A DNA stretch of 47,419 nt, taken from the NCBI RefSeq assembly GCF_001586785.1, contig NZ_LUFH02000043.1:1-47419 (forward strand), in the 5' to 3' direction. Positions 32,796-42,862 of this stretch are shown here, in pieces. The position numbers and the translations under genes were made by a program. The stretch comes from Sphaerospermopsis aphanizomenoides BCCUSP55. Lineage in GTDB: Bacteria; Cyanobacteriota; Cyanobacteriia; Cyanobacteriales; Nostocaceae. Under the pieces are notes generated by a model. The model saw only the letters and a list, made by a program, of their open reading frames with translations, did no database searches and was not told the origin of the DNA. Numbering within the stretch: the stretch's first letter is position 1; the number at the start of each line of letters is the position of its first letter.

Positions 32796-35555
32796 TTAAC
32801 CAATGTGTTTAATTGGAATTTCAATCCAGAATTGAGTACCTACATCTGGTTGTGAATCACATTTCAAAATTCCGCCATGCTTTTCTACCACAATTTGGTA
32901 ACTAATTGATAAACCCAAGCCAGTACCTTTGCCTACTGGCTTAGTAGTGTAGAATGGGTCAAATATTCTCTCTTTGATAGCTGATGGCATTCCTGGGCCA
33001 TTATCACTAATCCGAATTACTGCACTTTTATCATGATCACTGATTTCTTGAATGAAAGTACAAACAGTAATTTGTCCTGACTTGGTATTTTCTGATTTAT
33101 ATGTTCTGTAAATTTCTAAGGCATCAATCGCATTACTTAAAACATTCATAAATACCTGATTGAGTTGCCCTGCATAACATTCAACTAAGGGCAAATCTCC
33201 ATATTGTTTAATCACTTGAATAGCCGGAGATTCAGGTCTAGCTTTTAAGCGATGCTGCAAAATCAATAAAGTGCTATCAATACCATCATGGATATTTACT
33301 TCCTTCATCTCTGCCTCATCAAGACGCGAGAAATTTCGCAAAGATAAGACAATTTGTCGGATTCTATCCACCCCAATTTTCATAGAAGATAGACTTTTTG
33401 GTAAATCTTCTATAATAAATTCTAAGTCAAATTCTTCTGCTTGATCTAAAATTTCTTCGCTAGGGGTAGGGAGTTCTTGCTGATAAAGACTGAGCATATT
33501 TAGTAAATTTTGACTATATTCATTAATATGGCTGAGGTTGCCAGAAATAAAGTTAACTGGATTATTAATTTCATGAGCTACCCCGGCTACAAGTTGCCCC
33601 AAGGAAGACATTTTTTCAGTTTGAATAAGCTGGGTTTGAGTAGCTTGTAATTCATGCAGAGCTTGAGTTAATTGTTCTGCTTGCTGCTGAGTTGTCACAA
33701 GTAGTTCAGCCTGTTGAATTGCTACCCCAAGTTGCCCTGCAATCTGACTAATAAAATTAACTTCCGATGCTTTCCATTGACGCGGACCAGAGTGTTGATA
33801 AGCACAAAGTAGCCCCCAAAGTTGTTTACTAATAAAAATAGGAGCTAACACAAAAGCATGAATTTGAAATTGTTCTAAATTATCGACATGACAGGGAGTA
33901 AATCCCATTGTATAGATATCATCTACAGCAAAGGTTTCATTATTGCGGTATCTTCCCCCTGCTGTATCTTGTAAATAAGTGTCATTCCAAATTGTATTAA
34001 TTCCCAATTTGGATTCATTCAACCAGTTGGGACTGGTAGCTTCAAAATCACCTACAAATTCTCCACCCCAATCTGCATCAAATTTATAAACAGAAACTCG
34101 ATCAGATTTGATTAATTGACAAACTTCTTTTGTTGTTGTTTGAAAAATAGTATCAGTATCAAGAGACTGACGAATTTTATTAATAACTCCAAATACAGCT
34201 TGTTGTTGTTCTGCTGTTCTTTGCATTTCTAAAGTCCGCTTGTGGACTTGTTTTTCTAAATTTTCATTAAAACCTTGTACCTGTTGGTAAAGTTCATATT
34301 GCTGAATTGCTGAGGCAAAATGGTTACTAATTTCTCTTGCTAGTTCAACTTCTTCATTCGTCCATTTTTGAGCTTGTCCTTTTTTAGATTCGCGCCATAA
34401 TTCAAAGGACATACGCGGATAAAGTTGTCTGTTATCTGGGTCAAATTTACCCGCCCACAGAGTTTCTGTATCTATTTCATTCCGAAAAATACTTAAATAG
34501 CCCACTAATTCTTGTCGATAGTGGAGAGGAATCATTAAAATACTGCGAATTTTTGTAGGTTTAAAAGCCGCTTGGACAATTCTTAAATTAGAATCTTGGT
34601 AAATATCAGGAATTGCCCAAATGTCGTAATCACCAGATTTATAATATTCTTGCCAAACACTATACTGTTCTAGCAGTGGATATATATTTTGGTTAGGAAT
34701 AATAGGTTGCTGTCCACAAACATAAAGCTGGAGACAGTTACTACCAGGAATTAAACATTCTTTGAAAGGTTTGAAGCTACTATGTTGAAATTCAAAGGCA
34801 TTATGTCTGACACATAACCTACCACCAACACCATTAAATCCTGCAACTGTAGCTTCTAAAGCTGGTTGTAAAACAATAGTTGGTAGTGAATGCAGGAGAG
34901 TGGCAATGCGGTTAACAACGGCTTCTCGTTCTGCTTTAGCACGGGCTTGGGTGAGGAGATTACTTTGAGCGATCGCTACAGACAACTGCTCTACTACCAT
35001 CTGCATTGCATCTAATTCATATTCTGCCACCTCACGAGCTTGAGAATGATGAGATGTTAATAACCCCCACAGTTCATTTTCATGAATAATCGGTGCAACT
35101 ACAGAAGATTTTACTCCCATCGCTGTCAAATATTCTATATGGCATGGGTCTACAGGACGGTACAGAAGTTGCTCTGATCTAATTTCACCCGCTTTCAGGT
35201 CACGCACAGGACTTTGGCCAATCTCTCCAGCGTCAACGTTAACTACAGAACGCACCCGTGATTTAATCAACAATTCACGCGCATGGAGGGGAATATCATC
35301 AGCAGGGAAATTCAACCCTAACAACGAGGGTAAACGATTTTCATAAATAGATTCTGCAATCACTTGACCACTACCATCAGGATGAAATTTATAAATCATC
35401 ACTCGGTCAGTTCCCAGTAAGGAACGAACTTCCGCTGTAGTTGCGGTAATAATTTCTTCTAACTCTAAAGACTGACGGATGCGATTGGTAATCCGACGGA
35501 GTAGGGTTTCTTGTTCCATACTTGTCCGCAGGTCTAGTGGAGGGATGTAAACCAT
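32796..35555 (-). CDS. Phytochrome/cyanobacteriochrome-like sensor histidine kinase
   Basis: This 919-residue cytoplasmic photoreceptor kinase has three GAF domains, a coiled coil, then HisKA and HATPase. GAF1 (about 30-205) has the phytochrome-like FPADDIP and a bilin-attachment Cys-His (C138-H139 in PCHIEYLTAMGV). GAF2 (about 215-415) lacks such a pair. GAF3 (about 450-620) has another Cys-His, C555 in GFTPCHVDNLEQF, as in cyanobacteriochromes. The kinase has the phospho-acceptor His near 661 (AHEINNPVNFI), the N-box NVLSNAIDAL, DNGPGM and GTGLGLSIS. It probably senses light by bound phycocyanobilin. No response-regulator gene is adjacent. Confidence 0.9.
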   Translation of the reverse strand: MVYIPPLDLRTSMEQETLLRRITNRIRQSLELEEIITATTAEVRSLLGTDRVMIYKFHPDGSGQVIAESIYENRLPSLLGLNFPADDIPLHARELLIKSRVRSVVNVDAGEIGQSPVRDLKAGEIRSEQLLYRPVDPCHIEYLTAMGVKSSVVAPIIHENELWGLLTSHHSQAREVAEYELDAMQMVVEQLSVAIAQSNLLTQARAKAEREAVVNRIATLLHSLPTIVLQPALEATVAGFNGVGGRLCVRHNAFEFQHSSFKPFKECLIPGSNCLQLYVCGQQPIIPNQNIYPLLEQYSVWQEYYKSGDYDIWAIPDIYQDSNLRIVQAAFKPTKIRSILMIPLHYRQELVGYLSIFRNEIDTETLWAGKFDPDNRQLYPRMSFELWRESKKGQAQKWTNEEVELAREISNHFASAIQQYELYQQVQGFNENLEKQVHKRTLEMQRTAEQQQAVFGVINKIRQSLDTDTIFQTTTKEVCQLIKSDRVSVYKFDADWGGEFVGDFEATSPNWLNESKLGINTIWNDTYLQDTAGGRYRNNETFAVDDIYTMGFTPCHVDNLEQFQIHAFVLAPIFISKQLWGLLCAYQHSGPRQWKASEVNFISQIAGQLGVAIQQAELLVTTQQQAEQLTQALHELQATQTQLIQTEKMSSLGQLVAGVAHEINNPVNFISGNLSHINEYSQNLLNMLSLYQQELPTPSEEILDQAEEFDLEFIIEDLPKSLSSMKIGVDRIRQIVLSLRNFSRLDEAEMKEVNIHDGIDSTLLILQHRLKARPESPAIQVIKQYGDLPLVECYAGQLNQVFMNVLSNAIDALEIYRTYKSENTKSGQITVCTFIQEISDHDKSAVIRISDNGPGMPSAIKERIFDPFYTTKPVGKGTGLGLSISYQIVVEKHGGILKCDSQPDVGTQFWIEIPIKHIG

Positions 35556-35714
35556 TTTTTTATACCATATTCAATATATTACTCTAGTTTATTTTATAAC
35601 TTAATAATATTTAAAGATTTTGTTTAAAATTTTGTCTTCAGTGAGAGTACGGGTAGAGCCTAGACTTAACAATTATTAATTTTATGATTAACTTCCGCAG
35701 AATTTTCATTAAGA

Positions 35715-35812
35715 AATAGGTGACAGGTGACAGGTGATAGGTGACAGCTAACAGGTGATAGTTAAGTTAATAAATATCAACTATCAACTATCAACTATCA
35801 ACTATCAACTAA
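35715..35812. repeat. Two adjacent heptamer tandems
   Basis: AGGTGAC/AGGTGAT units (about 35715-35761) are followed by TATCAAC units (about 35775-35810), each 7 bases long. They lie just downstream of the ArsA-like gene's stop, in the 35556-35824 gap. Confidence 0.85.
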
Positions 35813-35824
35813 ACTTTCGCATTG

Positions 35825-36997
35825 TCAGGAAAAACGGATTTTCAGATAATCATCATCCATTTTTGCCCCTGCTGGTTGCAGTGCAGCTAAAGCCTGGGGT
35901 AGAACCAAGTTACGGCGATGATTACCAATAGTAATGTTTAATTCGTCTCCGGTTTTACTCAGTTGAATTTGGCTTTTAGGAATATTAGGTAAATACAGTT
36001 CCAAGCTGTATTGGTTGTTTTCCTGTACAACTCTGATGGTGGTTTCTTTATAATAAACCTGAGTCGGATCTTCATCTTTGTAGAGAGTTTCCTTAAGTCT
36101 CTCTAATGCTGCTAAACCACACATTTCTTCAGAAAACAGGGGTACTTCCTTGACAGGTAAAGGTAAGAAGTTTTCATGAATTTCTTGGCGGTATTGTTCT
36201 TGATTTTCTTTCCAACGTTGGAAAAATGGGTCGTCAACTTCTTTGGGAATAATACGATTAGCTACAACTAAATCTGTCGCTACATTATACAAGCTCAAAT
36301 AAGCATGAGCGCGAAGAGATTCTTTAATCACCATTTTTTCTGGGTTGGTGACAAGACGGACTGAGGTTTGAGTATTGTCAGTCAATACTTTTTCTAGTGC
36401 TTCTATTTGTTCATAAAATTCATAAGGAGCATCCATCACTTCTTTATCTGGTAAAGAAAAACCAGCAATGGGTTTAAAAATTGGTTCAACCAGAGGTCTA
36501 AGTGCTACGGATATATTTTGAAAAGGCTTGTAAAAACGCCGCATATACCAGCCACCAACTTCTGGTAAACTCAACAAACGTAAAGCAGTACCAGTTGGGG
36601 CGGAATCAATAATTAAAACGTCAAATTCCCCTTCATCATAGTGACGTTTCATTCTTACCAAGCCGAAAATTTCATCCATGCCTGGTAAAATTGCTAATTC
36701 TTCCGCTTGTATTCCCTCTAAACCCCGTGCTTGTAAAACTTGGGTAATATAACGCTTTACAGCACCCCAGTTACCTTCTAATTCTTGCAGTGCATCGAGT
36801 TCTGCACCCCATAAATTGGGACGGACTTGTTTAGCGTCATGTCCTAATTCTATATCAAAACTGTCTGCTAAGGAGTGAGCAGGATCTGTACTTAAAACCA
36901 GTGTTTTATAGCCGAGTTCTGCACAACGCAGTCCAGTTGCAGCCGCGACGGAGGTTTTACCTACGCCTCCCTTTCCTGTCATCAGAATTACGCGCAT
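35825..36997 (-). CDS. ArsA/GET3-like ATPase with Hsp20-like C terminus
   Basis: This 390-residue P-loop ATPase of the ArsA/TRC40/GET3 family carries the deviant Walker [11 protein letters not shown] (7-16), switch-like [13 protein letters not shown], and [15 protein letters not shown]. Residues from about 325 to the end ([19 protein letters not shown] to DDYLKIRFS) resemble the small heat-shock (alpha-crystallin-type) tail known in many cyanobacterial ArsA homologues. No arsenic genes are nearby and the paired-ATPase layout of ArsA is absent. A chaperone or membrane-protein-targeting role is more likely than arsenite efflux, by inference. Confidence 0.9.
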   Translation of the reverse strand: MRVILMTGKGGVGKTSVAAATGLRCAELGYKTLVLSTDPAHSLADSFDIELGHDAKQVRPNLWGAELDALQELEGNWGAVKRYITQVLQARGLEGIQAEELAILPGMDEIFGLVRMKRHYDEGEFDVLIIDSAPTGTALRLLSLPEVGGWYMRRFYKPFQNISVALRPLVEPIFKPIAGFSLPDKEVMDAPYEFYEQIEALEKVLTDNTQTSVRLVTNPEKMVIKESLRAHAYLSLYNVATDLVVANRIIPKEVDDPFFQRWKENQEQYRQEIHENFLPLPVKEVPLFSEEMCGLAALERLKETLYKDEDPTQVYYKETTIRVVQENNQYSLELYLPNIPKSQIQLSKTGDELNITIGNHRRNLVLPQALAALQPAGAKMDDDYLKIRFS

Positions 36998-37040
36998 GGA
37001 TAATTTTGTCCTGCCTGAATTTTGTTTACATTTATTTACA

Positions 37041-37430
37041 TTATCCGTTGTTTAAGGAAAATAGGTGTTGCTTCACCACATCTAATCGGGAACAGTGCCA
37101 ATAATCAATATGGGAAATAATTAAACCCTCAGCGTTGAGACGTAGTTCACTCCAACCAGAAATAGAGATGCGTGGTTTCCAGGGTAATGGCGAATTCCAA
37201 CTAAGTGTCCACTCGCTTTTAATTGTGTCTTCTTTTTGTTGGATGTTATGTAAATCCATTTTCAGATTTAAGAAGAAAGTTTGAATGAATTTAATCATCC
37301 ATTTGTAAAGTTCTAAACCACGAAATTTAAAAACAGCATCTTGAAAATAAACATCTGGTGCGTAAATACTGTAAGTTTGATCAACTGGAAATCTTTGATA
37401 GTCGGCTTTTAGTGTTTCGATAATATCCAT
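37041..37430 (-). CDS. DUF2358 family protein
   Basis: This 129-residue protein has an NTF2/SnoaL-like pattern, conserved in cyanobacteria and plastids (DUF2358). Landmarks are [35 protein letters not shown] and [14 protein letters not shown] with HIDYWHCSR. The ATG at 37430 is chosen because the frame upstream of it only reads translated heptamer repeats. Function is unknown. It lies 43 bases downstream of the ArsA-like gene's start on the same strand. Confidence 0.82.
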   Translation of the reverse strand: MDIIETLKADYQRFPVDQTYSIYAPDVYFQDAVFKFRGLELYKWMIKFIQTFFLNLKMDLHNIQQKEDTIKSEWTLSWNSPLPWKPRISISGWSELRLNAEGLIISHIDYWHCSRLDVVKQHLFSLNNG

Positions 37431-37431
37431 A

Positions 37432-37538
37432 ATAGGGAATAGGGAATAGGGAATAGGGAATAGGTAATAAGTAATTGGCAAAAAATAAGGGTTTTTACTC
37501 AGCACTCGGAACTCAGCACTCAGCACTCATCACTCAGC
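37432..37538. repeat. GGGAATA and CACTCAG heptamer tandems
   Basis: Heptamers of the AATAGGG type (about 37434-37463) and the CACTCAG type (about 37499-37538) fill most of the gap between the DUF2358 gene and the ABC ATPase gene. They make a false N-terminal extension of the former. Confidence 0.82.
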
Positions 37539-37540
37539 AT

Positions 37541-38440
37541 TTATAACTCTTTACCTTGAGTTACTTCTAAATAAATATGTTCTAAGCATACAGGTTGCCG
37601 AGAAATGGAATCAATAGGGATGCTGTCAAATTTAGCAATGATTGCTTTTAATTCTAGCGGTTCTGGTAGTAAAAAAGCTAAATCGCTACCATAACGTCTG
37701 GGTATAAAGCCATGTTCTTGCGCTAGAGCGATCGCTTGTTCTTTTTGTGTAGTTTGTAACACTAAAACTTCCTGACCCGGAATTAAGGTTTTTAACTCCG
37801 ATAAACTACCTTCTGCTAATATCTTACCACTTTTCAAAATGCCAATGCGGTTACAAAGTCGTTCAGCTTCATCTAATAAATGAGTTGTTAGTAAGATAGT
37901 CATGCCTTGATTTTTAAGTTGGCGAATTAATTCCCAAATTTCATATCTAGCTTCAATATCTAATCCTGTAGTGGGTTCATCAAGAATTACTAATTGTGGC
38001 TGATGTACCAAAGCAACAGCAATATTTAGCCGTCTTTGCATTCCTCCACTGAGAGTTTCTACAGGACTTGTAGCTCTATTTAATAGGTTAACAGATTTGA
38101 GGGTTGCTTCTACTTGTTGCTTTTTGGTTTCTTGATCCAAACCATAAATATCCGCAAAAAATTTGAGATTTTCTGCACAAGAAAGAGTTTTATATAGGAG
38201 ATTTTCTTGAGGAGCAATACCAATTAATTTTTTTGTGGATTCTGAAACAGGTTGGTGATTAATGGTAATGTAGCCACTGTCTGCATTCAGGAGATTACAA
38301 ATAATATTGATTGTTGTTGTTTTTCCTGCTCCATTTGCACCTAATAAACCGTAAACTTCTCCTGTTTGAAGATGTAGTGTTAAATTTTCTAGAACTTTTC
38401 TATCGCCGTAGGATTTATTTAAATTTTTAATTATCAGCAT
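37541..38440 (-). CDS. ABC-2 type exporter ATP-binding protein
   Basis: This 299-residue ATPase is of the DrrA/CcmA type. It has Walker A GLLGANGAGKTTT near residue 33, Q-loop GIAPQENLLYKTLS, signature ETLSGGMQRRLNIAVAL, Walker B QLVILDEPTTGLD and H-loop TTHLLDEAERLC. The C-terminal ~70 residues form the extra domain of this class. The permease gene lies ~110 bp upstream on the same strand, forming a two-gene exporter of unknown substrate (drug, lipid or polysaccharide). Confidence 0.9.
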   Translation of the reverse strand: MLIIKNLNKSYGDRKVLENLTLHLQTGEVYGLLGANGAGKTTTINIICNLLNADSGYITINHQPVSESTKKLIGIAPQENLLYKTLSCAENLKFFADIYGLDQETKKQQVEATLKSVNLLNRATSPVETLSGGMQRRLNIAVALVHQPQLVILDEPTTGLDIEARYEIWELIRQLKNQGMTILLTTHLLDEAERLCNRIGILKSGKILAEGSLSELKTLIPGQEVLVLQTTQKEQAIALAQEHGFIPRRYGSDLAFLLPEPLELKAIIAKFDSIPIDSISRQPVCLEHIYLEVTQGKEL

Positions 38441-38490
38441 ATTTGAAGTTATGAAGTAATGATTCAGTATTCAGGATTCATATCAAGGCT

Positions 38491-38544
38491 GGGAGCAATT
38501 TCCTTTCTTTCCAAAAAATTAACTTACACATTGGGAATGCTCCC
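38491..38544. repeat. 54-bp dispersed repeat (copy 2, inverted)
   Basis: This is the reverse complement of the element at 27041-27094, bounded by GGGAGCA and TGCTCCC. It fills half of the gap between permease and ATPase genes of the exporter. Confidence 0.75.
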
Positions 38545-38548
38545 TGAT

Positions 38549-39322
38549 TTACAGCCTCCTTTCTACCATCAACATCCTTTGATAAGATAACCATCCACAG
38601 GCTAACATTATCATTGCGAACCAGAATAAAAACCAAAGATGTAAGATAATATCATTAAATTGATTTCCCTTAGCCCAAACACCTAAAAGAGCTTCATTCA
38701 TGTGGTAAATTGGATTATATTGAGCAATATCTAAAAGAGTTTTCGGAAATAATGATGTTGGTAAAAATGCCCCACCTAAAATTAATAATGGCACACCAAA
38801 AGCTGCCACTAAAGCATTCACATCTTCAATGCGTCTAGCTAATTGCGTACCTAAAATAAAACCTAAGCCGACATAGGCAATGATGCTTAATAAGATAATG
38901 ATAATTCCTAATAAAATCGAACCTTTAAAAGTAGCACCCCACAAGGCCGCAATAGTATAAACCAAAAGCGTTTGTCCAATACCAATACAGCTATGAGCAA
39001 GAAAAATTCCCAAAAAATAAGATGTGCCACTCAAGGGAGAAATAAACAAGCGTTTTAGGGTTTGCTGTTCTCGTTCTGCAACTACAGTAGCAACACTTCC
39101 TCCCAAACAACTAAAAAATAGTGCTGCACCTACTAAAGTTGAAGGGGCTGCATTTTCAAAAGCCACAGCCATTGTAAGTTTTGCCCGTTCTGCCAAAATA
39201 AATCCGTTGAGAATTAAGATAGAAATTGGGAAAATACTCCAAAAAATTAAGCTGCGTCTACGGCGCAACAGTTCAATTAAGATCCGCTGAGTTACAGCAA
39301 TAGTTTCACGCCAATATTTCAT
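38549..39322 (-). CDS. ABC-2 type exporter permease
   Basis: This 257-residue membrane protein of the ABC-2 permease family has six hydrophobic segments. The family loop AEREQQTLKRLFISPLSGTS follows TM2, and PLLILGGAFLPTSLFP lies further on. It begins MKYWRETIAVTQRILIELLRRRR. It is upstream of the cognate ATPase gene and together they probably export a hydrophobic compound. Confidence 0.87.
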   Translation of the reverse strand: MKYWRETIAVTQRILIELLRRRRSLIFWSIFPISILILNGFILAERAKLTMAVAFENAAPSTLVGAALFFSCLGGSVATVVAEREQQTLKRLFISPLSGTSYFLGIFLAHSCIGIGQTLLVYTIAALWGATFKGSILLGIIIILLSIIAYVGLGFILGTQLARRIEDVNALVAAFGVPLLILGGAFLPTSLFPKTLLDIAQYNPIYHMNEALLGVWAKGNQFNDIILHLWFLFWFAMIMLACGWLSYQRMLMVERRL

Positions 39323-39640
39323 CTTGGTGAGTTGATGTACAAATTTATCTCAGGTTGATATTCTACTAACTATAGAAGATTATCCGTGCTGAGTAGTCAA
39401 TTATTAAATAATATACTACACTATTAAAGAAGCTTCTCATCCCTTAACTAAAATCTTACAGCTTTTTCTGTAAGGTAATCTGTAAATAGAAAATTTGAGT
39501 GTATATTATGTTGACAAACAACAATTAACAATTTATCCACTTCCTGCAAAATACTTCCTTTGAGGATGGCTAGGAAAATCTTGCATATTTATGCTTGATT
39601 TTTTGCCATTGTGCATCGTGAAAATTTAATTGTGTCACCA
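39323..39640. other. Gene-free region with one small hairpin
   Basis: The gap between divergent genes is AT-rich. A perfect 7-bp stem CTTACAG/CTGTAAG (39455-39474) is present without a T tract. No other feature is recognised. Confidence 0.5.
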
Positions 39641-41578
39641 ATGAGCCAACTACTTAATTTACCAAAATCATCTACTATTTCTCGTCGTACACTGCTGAAG
39701 TTATTTGGTGTGGGTACGATAGTCACAGCCACAGGATACTCCCGTTTTAGTAAACCAAAACCATCGGTTTTTCAACCAGATACTCTCAGTTTACCAAAGA
39801 TGTTAAATACCCATAAAAGCGTTGTTGTTATTGGGGGTGGTTTAGCAGGTTTAGCTTGTGCATATCAATTGGTGCAGCGGGGATTTACAGTTACACTTTT
39901 AGAAAAATCTCCGCAACTGGGTGGTAAAATCGCTAGTTGGCAAATAGAAGCTGCTGGTGAAAACTTTAGGATGGAACATGGCTTTCATGGATTTTTCCCT
40001 CAGTATTATAACTTGAATAGTGTGGTATCTGAACTGGGAATAAAAGATAATTTTCAATCATTAGAATTTTATTCTGTAGTTTACAATAATTCTCAATATC
40101 AACCAGAGGTATTTCGTCCTAGCAGTTCTGCATTTCCTTGGAATATTATAGACTTGGCTATTGCTTCTCCCAATCGGTTAAAATGGGGAATAAATCTGAC
40201 TAAAATTAAGCATTTACAAGTTTTCCAAGCAATTACAGGTTTCCAGAGAGAAAAGAATTACCAACGTTTTGATAACATCTCTGTCGCTGATTGGGTTTCT
40301 ACAGAATTTCCTCAAGGTTTATATGATTTGTATTTTCTACCTTTCGCCAAATCCAGCTTAAATGCTCCCGATGTAATGAGTGTGGGAGAACTAATGCAAT
40401 TCTTCCATTTTTACTTTTTTGGTAATCCTGAAGGATTGGCATTTAATGGTACAAAAGACGATATGGGTACAAGTTTAGTACAACCCATTGCTCAAGCAAT
40501 TCAGCAGCAAGGTCAAATTATCACAGATGCAAATGTGAGCGAAATTATTGCAACTGAAGGAAAGATTTCAGGAATTAAATATTATCTAGGTGACAATAAC
40601 CATAATGTGCCTTTTTGGGTGCAGCGCAACTCAGTTGTCAATGATAGCAAAATAGAATATTTTGGGGCTGCGGATGAAGTATTTGCTCTCGAAAATGGCA
40701 GTCAGGAAGCAATTTCTCTCACTTGCACTCATCAAGGTTGTACTGTGCAAATAGCAGCAGATGGTAAATTTCATTGTCCCTGTCATGGAGCAGTTTTTAC
40801 CGCAGATGGTAAAGTTGTTAAAGGGCCTGCACAAAGAGATTTATCTAAGTTTCAGGTAGTGCAAAGACAAGATGATAATTTGCAACTATTAGCAGTTAAT
40901 CAAGAGTCATCATCACCAGAGACAATTACCGCAGATTATTATGTTTTAGCTACTGATGTACCGGGAGTACAACAACTATTTAAACGGATGACTGGGGATG
41001 TAGATAAACAAGTGCGATCGCAAATCCAAAAATTGAGCATTGCTGATCCTTTTGCTGTTTGTCGTTTTTGGTTTGATCAAGATTTTCCATGGGAACATAG
41101 TAATTTTACTTCTTTATCTGGATACAAACTAACTGACAGCATTACCCTTTATCATCGCATTCAAAAACAATTCATTGATTGGGCGCAACGCACAGGTGGT
41201 AGTGTAGTAGAATTACACGCCTATTGCTACAAAGAAAAAGAATTTCCCAATCAAGAAGCTTTGTTAACAACTTTTGAAAATGAACTGTATGATATTGTTC
41301 CTGCATTAAAACAAGCCCAATTACTACATCGAGAATTAGTTAATCAACATAACTTTTCTGGATATCCACCCAATAGTTATGTAGAACGTCCAGAAACTCA
41401 TACAACTGTAACTAACTTATTGTTTGCCGGTGATTGGGTCAAAATGCCTTTTCCCTGTGGTTTAATGGAACGGGCTGTTAGTAGTGGGTTACTGGCCGCC
41501 AATGAAATTTTACACCGCGAAGGTTTGCAGCGACGGCCACTTTTAACAGTCAATCCAGAAGGATTATTGCAAATTTGA
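39641..41578 (+). CDS. Tat-exported amine-oxidase-fold flavoprotein with embedded Rieske domain
   Basis: The ATG at 39641 gives 645 residues; a GTG 30 bases upstream is also possible. A twin-arginine signal (ISRRTLLKLFGVG) is followed by the FAD-binding loop VVVIGGGLAGLACAYQL. In the middle (about 365-395) is a Rieske [2Fe-2S] motif, CTHQGC and CPCHGAVF. The FAD/amine-oxidase fold then resumes and ends FAGDWVKMPFPCGLMERAVSSG. The family includes carotenoid desaturases. A carotenoid desaturase/methyltransferase (CrtU/CruE-type, aromatic carotenoid formation) is a plausible but unproven assignment. Confidence 0.72.
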   Translation: MSQLLNLPKSSTISRRTLLKLFGVGTIVTATGYSRFSKPKPSVFQPDTLSLPKMLNTHKSVVVIGGGLAGLACAYQLVQRGFTVTLLEKSPQLGGKIASWQIEAAGENFRMEHGFHGFFPQYYNLNSVVSELGIKDNFQSLEFYSVVYNNSQYQPEVFRPSSSAFPWNIIDLAIASPNRLKWGINLTKIKHLQVFQAITGFQREKNYQRFDNISVADWVSTEFPQGLYDLYFLPFAKSSLNAPDVMSVGELMQFFHFYFFGNPEGLAFNGTKDDMGTSLVQPIAQAIQQQGQIITDANVSEIIATEGKISGIKYYLGDNNHNVPFWVQRNSVVNDSKIEYFGAADEVFALENGSQEAISLTCTHQGCTVQIAADGKFHCPCHGAVFTADGKVVKGPAQRDLSKFQVVQRQDDNLQLLAVNQESSSPETITADYYVLATDVPGVQQLFKRMTGDVDKQVRSQIQKLSIADPFAVCRFWFDQDFPWEHSNFTSLSGYKLTDSITLYHRIQKQFIDWAQRTGGSVVELHAYCYKEKEFPNQEALLTTFENELYDIVPALKQAQLLHRELVNQHNFSGYPPNSYVERPETHTTVTNLLFAGDWVKMPFPCGLMERAVSSGLLAANEILHREGLQRRPLLTVNPEGLLQI

Positions 41579-41628
41579 CACTCCCCTGCCTAAAGGCGTT
41601 CGCGCAAGCGTCTCGCCAGAGATGGGGA

Positions 41629-42862
41629 TTATTGGTTCACAGACTCGCCATTAGACGACAGGTTGACACCAATCGCCCAAGAGGGCAAATCTCCCCAAGC
41701 GTAGCTTCCGGCGTGTCCCGCCGTAGTTAATCCCAGCTTTAGGATATTTATACTGGCGTTGATATCTCTATCTTCAACGAACCCACAATGAGTACAAACA
41801 TGGGTTCTAGTTGATAGAGATTTTTGTACTTTCTGGCCACAATTAGAACAATTTTGAGAAGTGTTATGAGGAGGAACTGCAACAGTTACCTTTCCATATT
41901 TATGCCCAAAATATTCTAACCATTGCCTAAAAGTAGACCAACCAGCATCAGAAATTGATTTAGCTAGATGTCGGTTTCTTACCATGCCTTTCACGTTTAA
42001 ATCTTCATAGGCTACCAAATCGTGAGATTGGATGACGGAATATGCTAATCTCTGGCAATATTCTTTTCGCTGCCTACTTACTCTTAAATGTTTACGTGCA
42101 TACCTATTTCTAGCTTTGTGATAGTTGTTAGATTGTCTTTGTTTTGCCTTTTTGCGTTCTGGGCTAAACTTCTGGGATTTTTTACGATTAGCACGGTTTA
42201 ATTGTTTTTCTGCCTGACGGTAAAACTTGGGACATTCTTCTACATTACCTTTAGAATCAGCAATGAAATAATTTAACCCCAAATCCAGTCCTACTACTTG
42301 ATGAGTTGGCTGTGTTTCAATTCTGATATTCACATCAATTGCAAATTGAGCATAATAGCCATCAGCACGACGTACTAAACGCACTCGTTTAATTTGTTTG
42401 ATGTCGTAGTAATTCAAGTCATAAGTACCTTTTAATTTCAGAGTACCTATTCCTTTCTTATCAGAAAAAGTAATTGCTTTCCGGTTTGGTGATAATTTCC
42501 ATCCACTTGTTTTATATTCAACAGAACGGCAGTTTTTCTTAAACTTTGGAAACCCCTTTTTACCTTTAACTTTCTTTTTGCAATTGTCGTAAAACCGAGC
42601 TATTGCGCTCCAAGAACGCATGCCTTCGGCACGCTACGCGAACGGCAGCAGATTGTCTAGCCATTGAATTGAGTTCATCGGCAAAAGGAAATTCAGATGC
42701 TAATACTGCACAATACTTATTTAGGTCATATCGTCCCACACCTTTATTATCCATCCAATAACGCAAACACTTGTTTTGGATGAATTGGCTGGTACGAATA
42801 GCCTCATCTATTGCTTGATATTGCTTGTCTTTTGCTTTGACTTTGAACTCGTAAATGATCAT
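41629..42862 (-). pseudogene. tnpB: tnpB (RNA-guided nuclease), frameshifted by a small repeat
   Basis: The N-terminal frame starts at ATG 42862 (MIIYEFKVKAKDKQYQAID) and runs into a 24-base small dispersed repeat at 42620-42643. The normal frame resumes as RSWSAIARFYDNCKKK, one base out of phase, and continues to 41629. The catalytic part is intact: RuvC Asp in GLDLGLNYF, Glu in AYEDLNVKGM, zinc ribbon CSNCGQ...CTHCG, and Asp in DRDINAS. TnpB normally cuts DNA guided by an RNA from the element's end. Unless frameshifting occurs, no full protein is made. Confidence 0.85.
42620..42643 (-). repeat. Small dispersed repeat inside tnpB
   Basis: Reading on the minus strand it starts GTTCGCGTAGCG and ends AGGCAT, differing by one base from the unit at 11436-11459. 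It separates the two tnpB reading frames. Confidence 0.88.

Noticed and set aside
35825-36997. Arsenite efflux ATPase
   Set aside because: Single ATPase domain with an Hsp20-like tail and no ars genes nearby; a GET3-like role is more likely.
37431-37526. N-terminal extension of the DUF2358 protein
   Set aside because: It reads only heptamer repeats (PITYYLFPIPYSLFPI); the ATG at 37430 matches the family.
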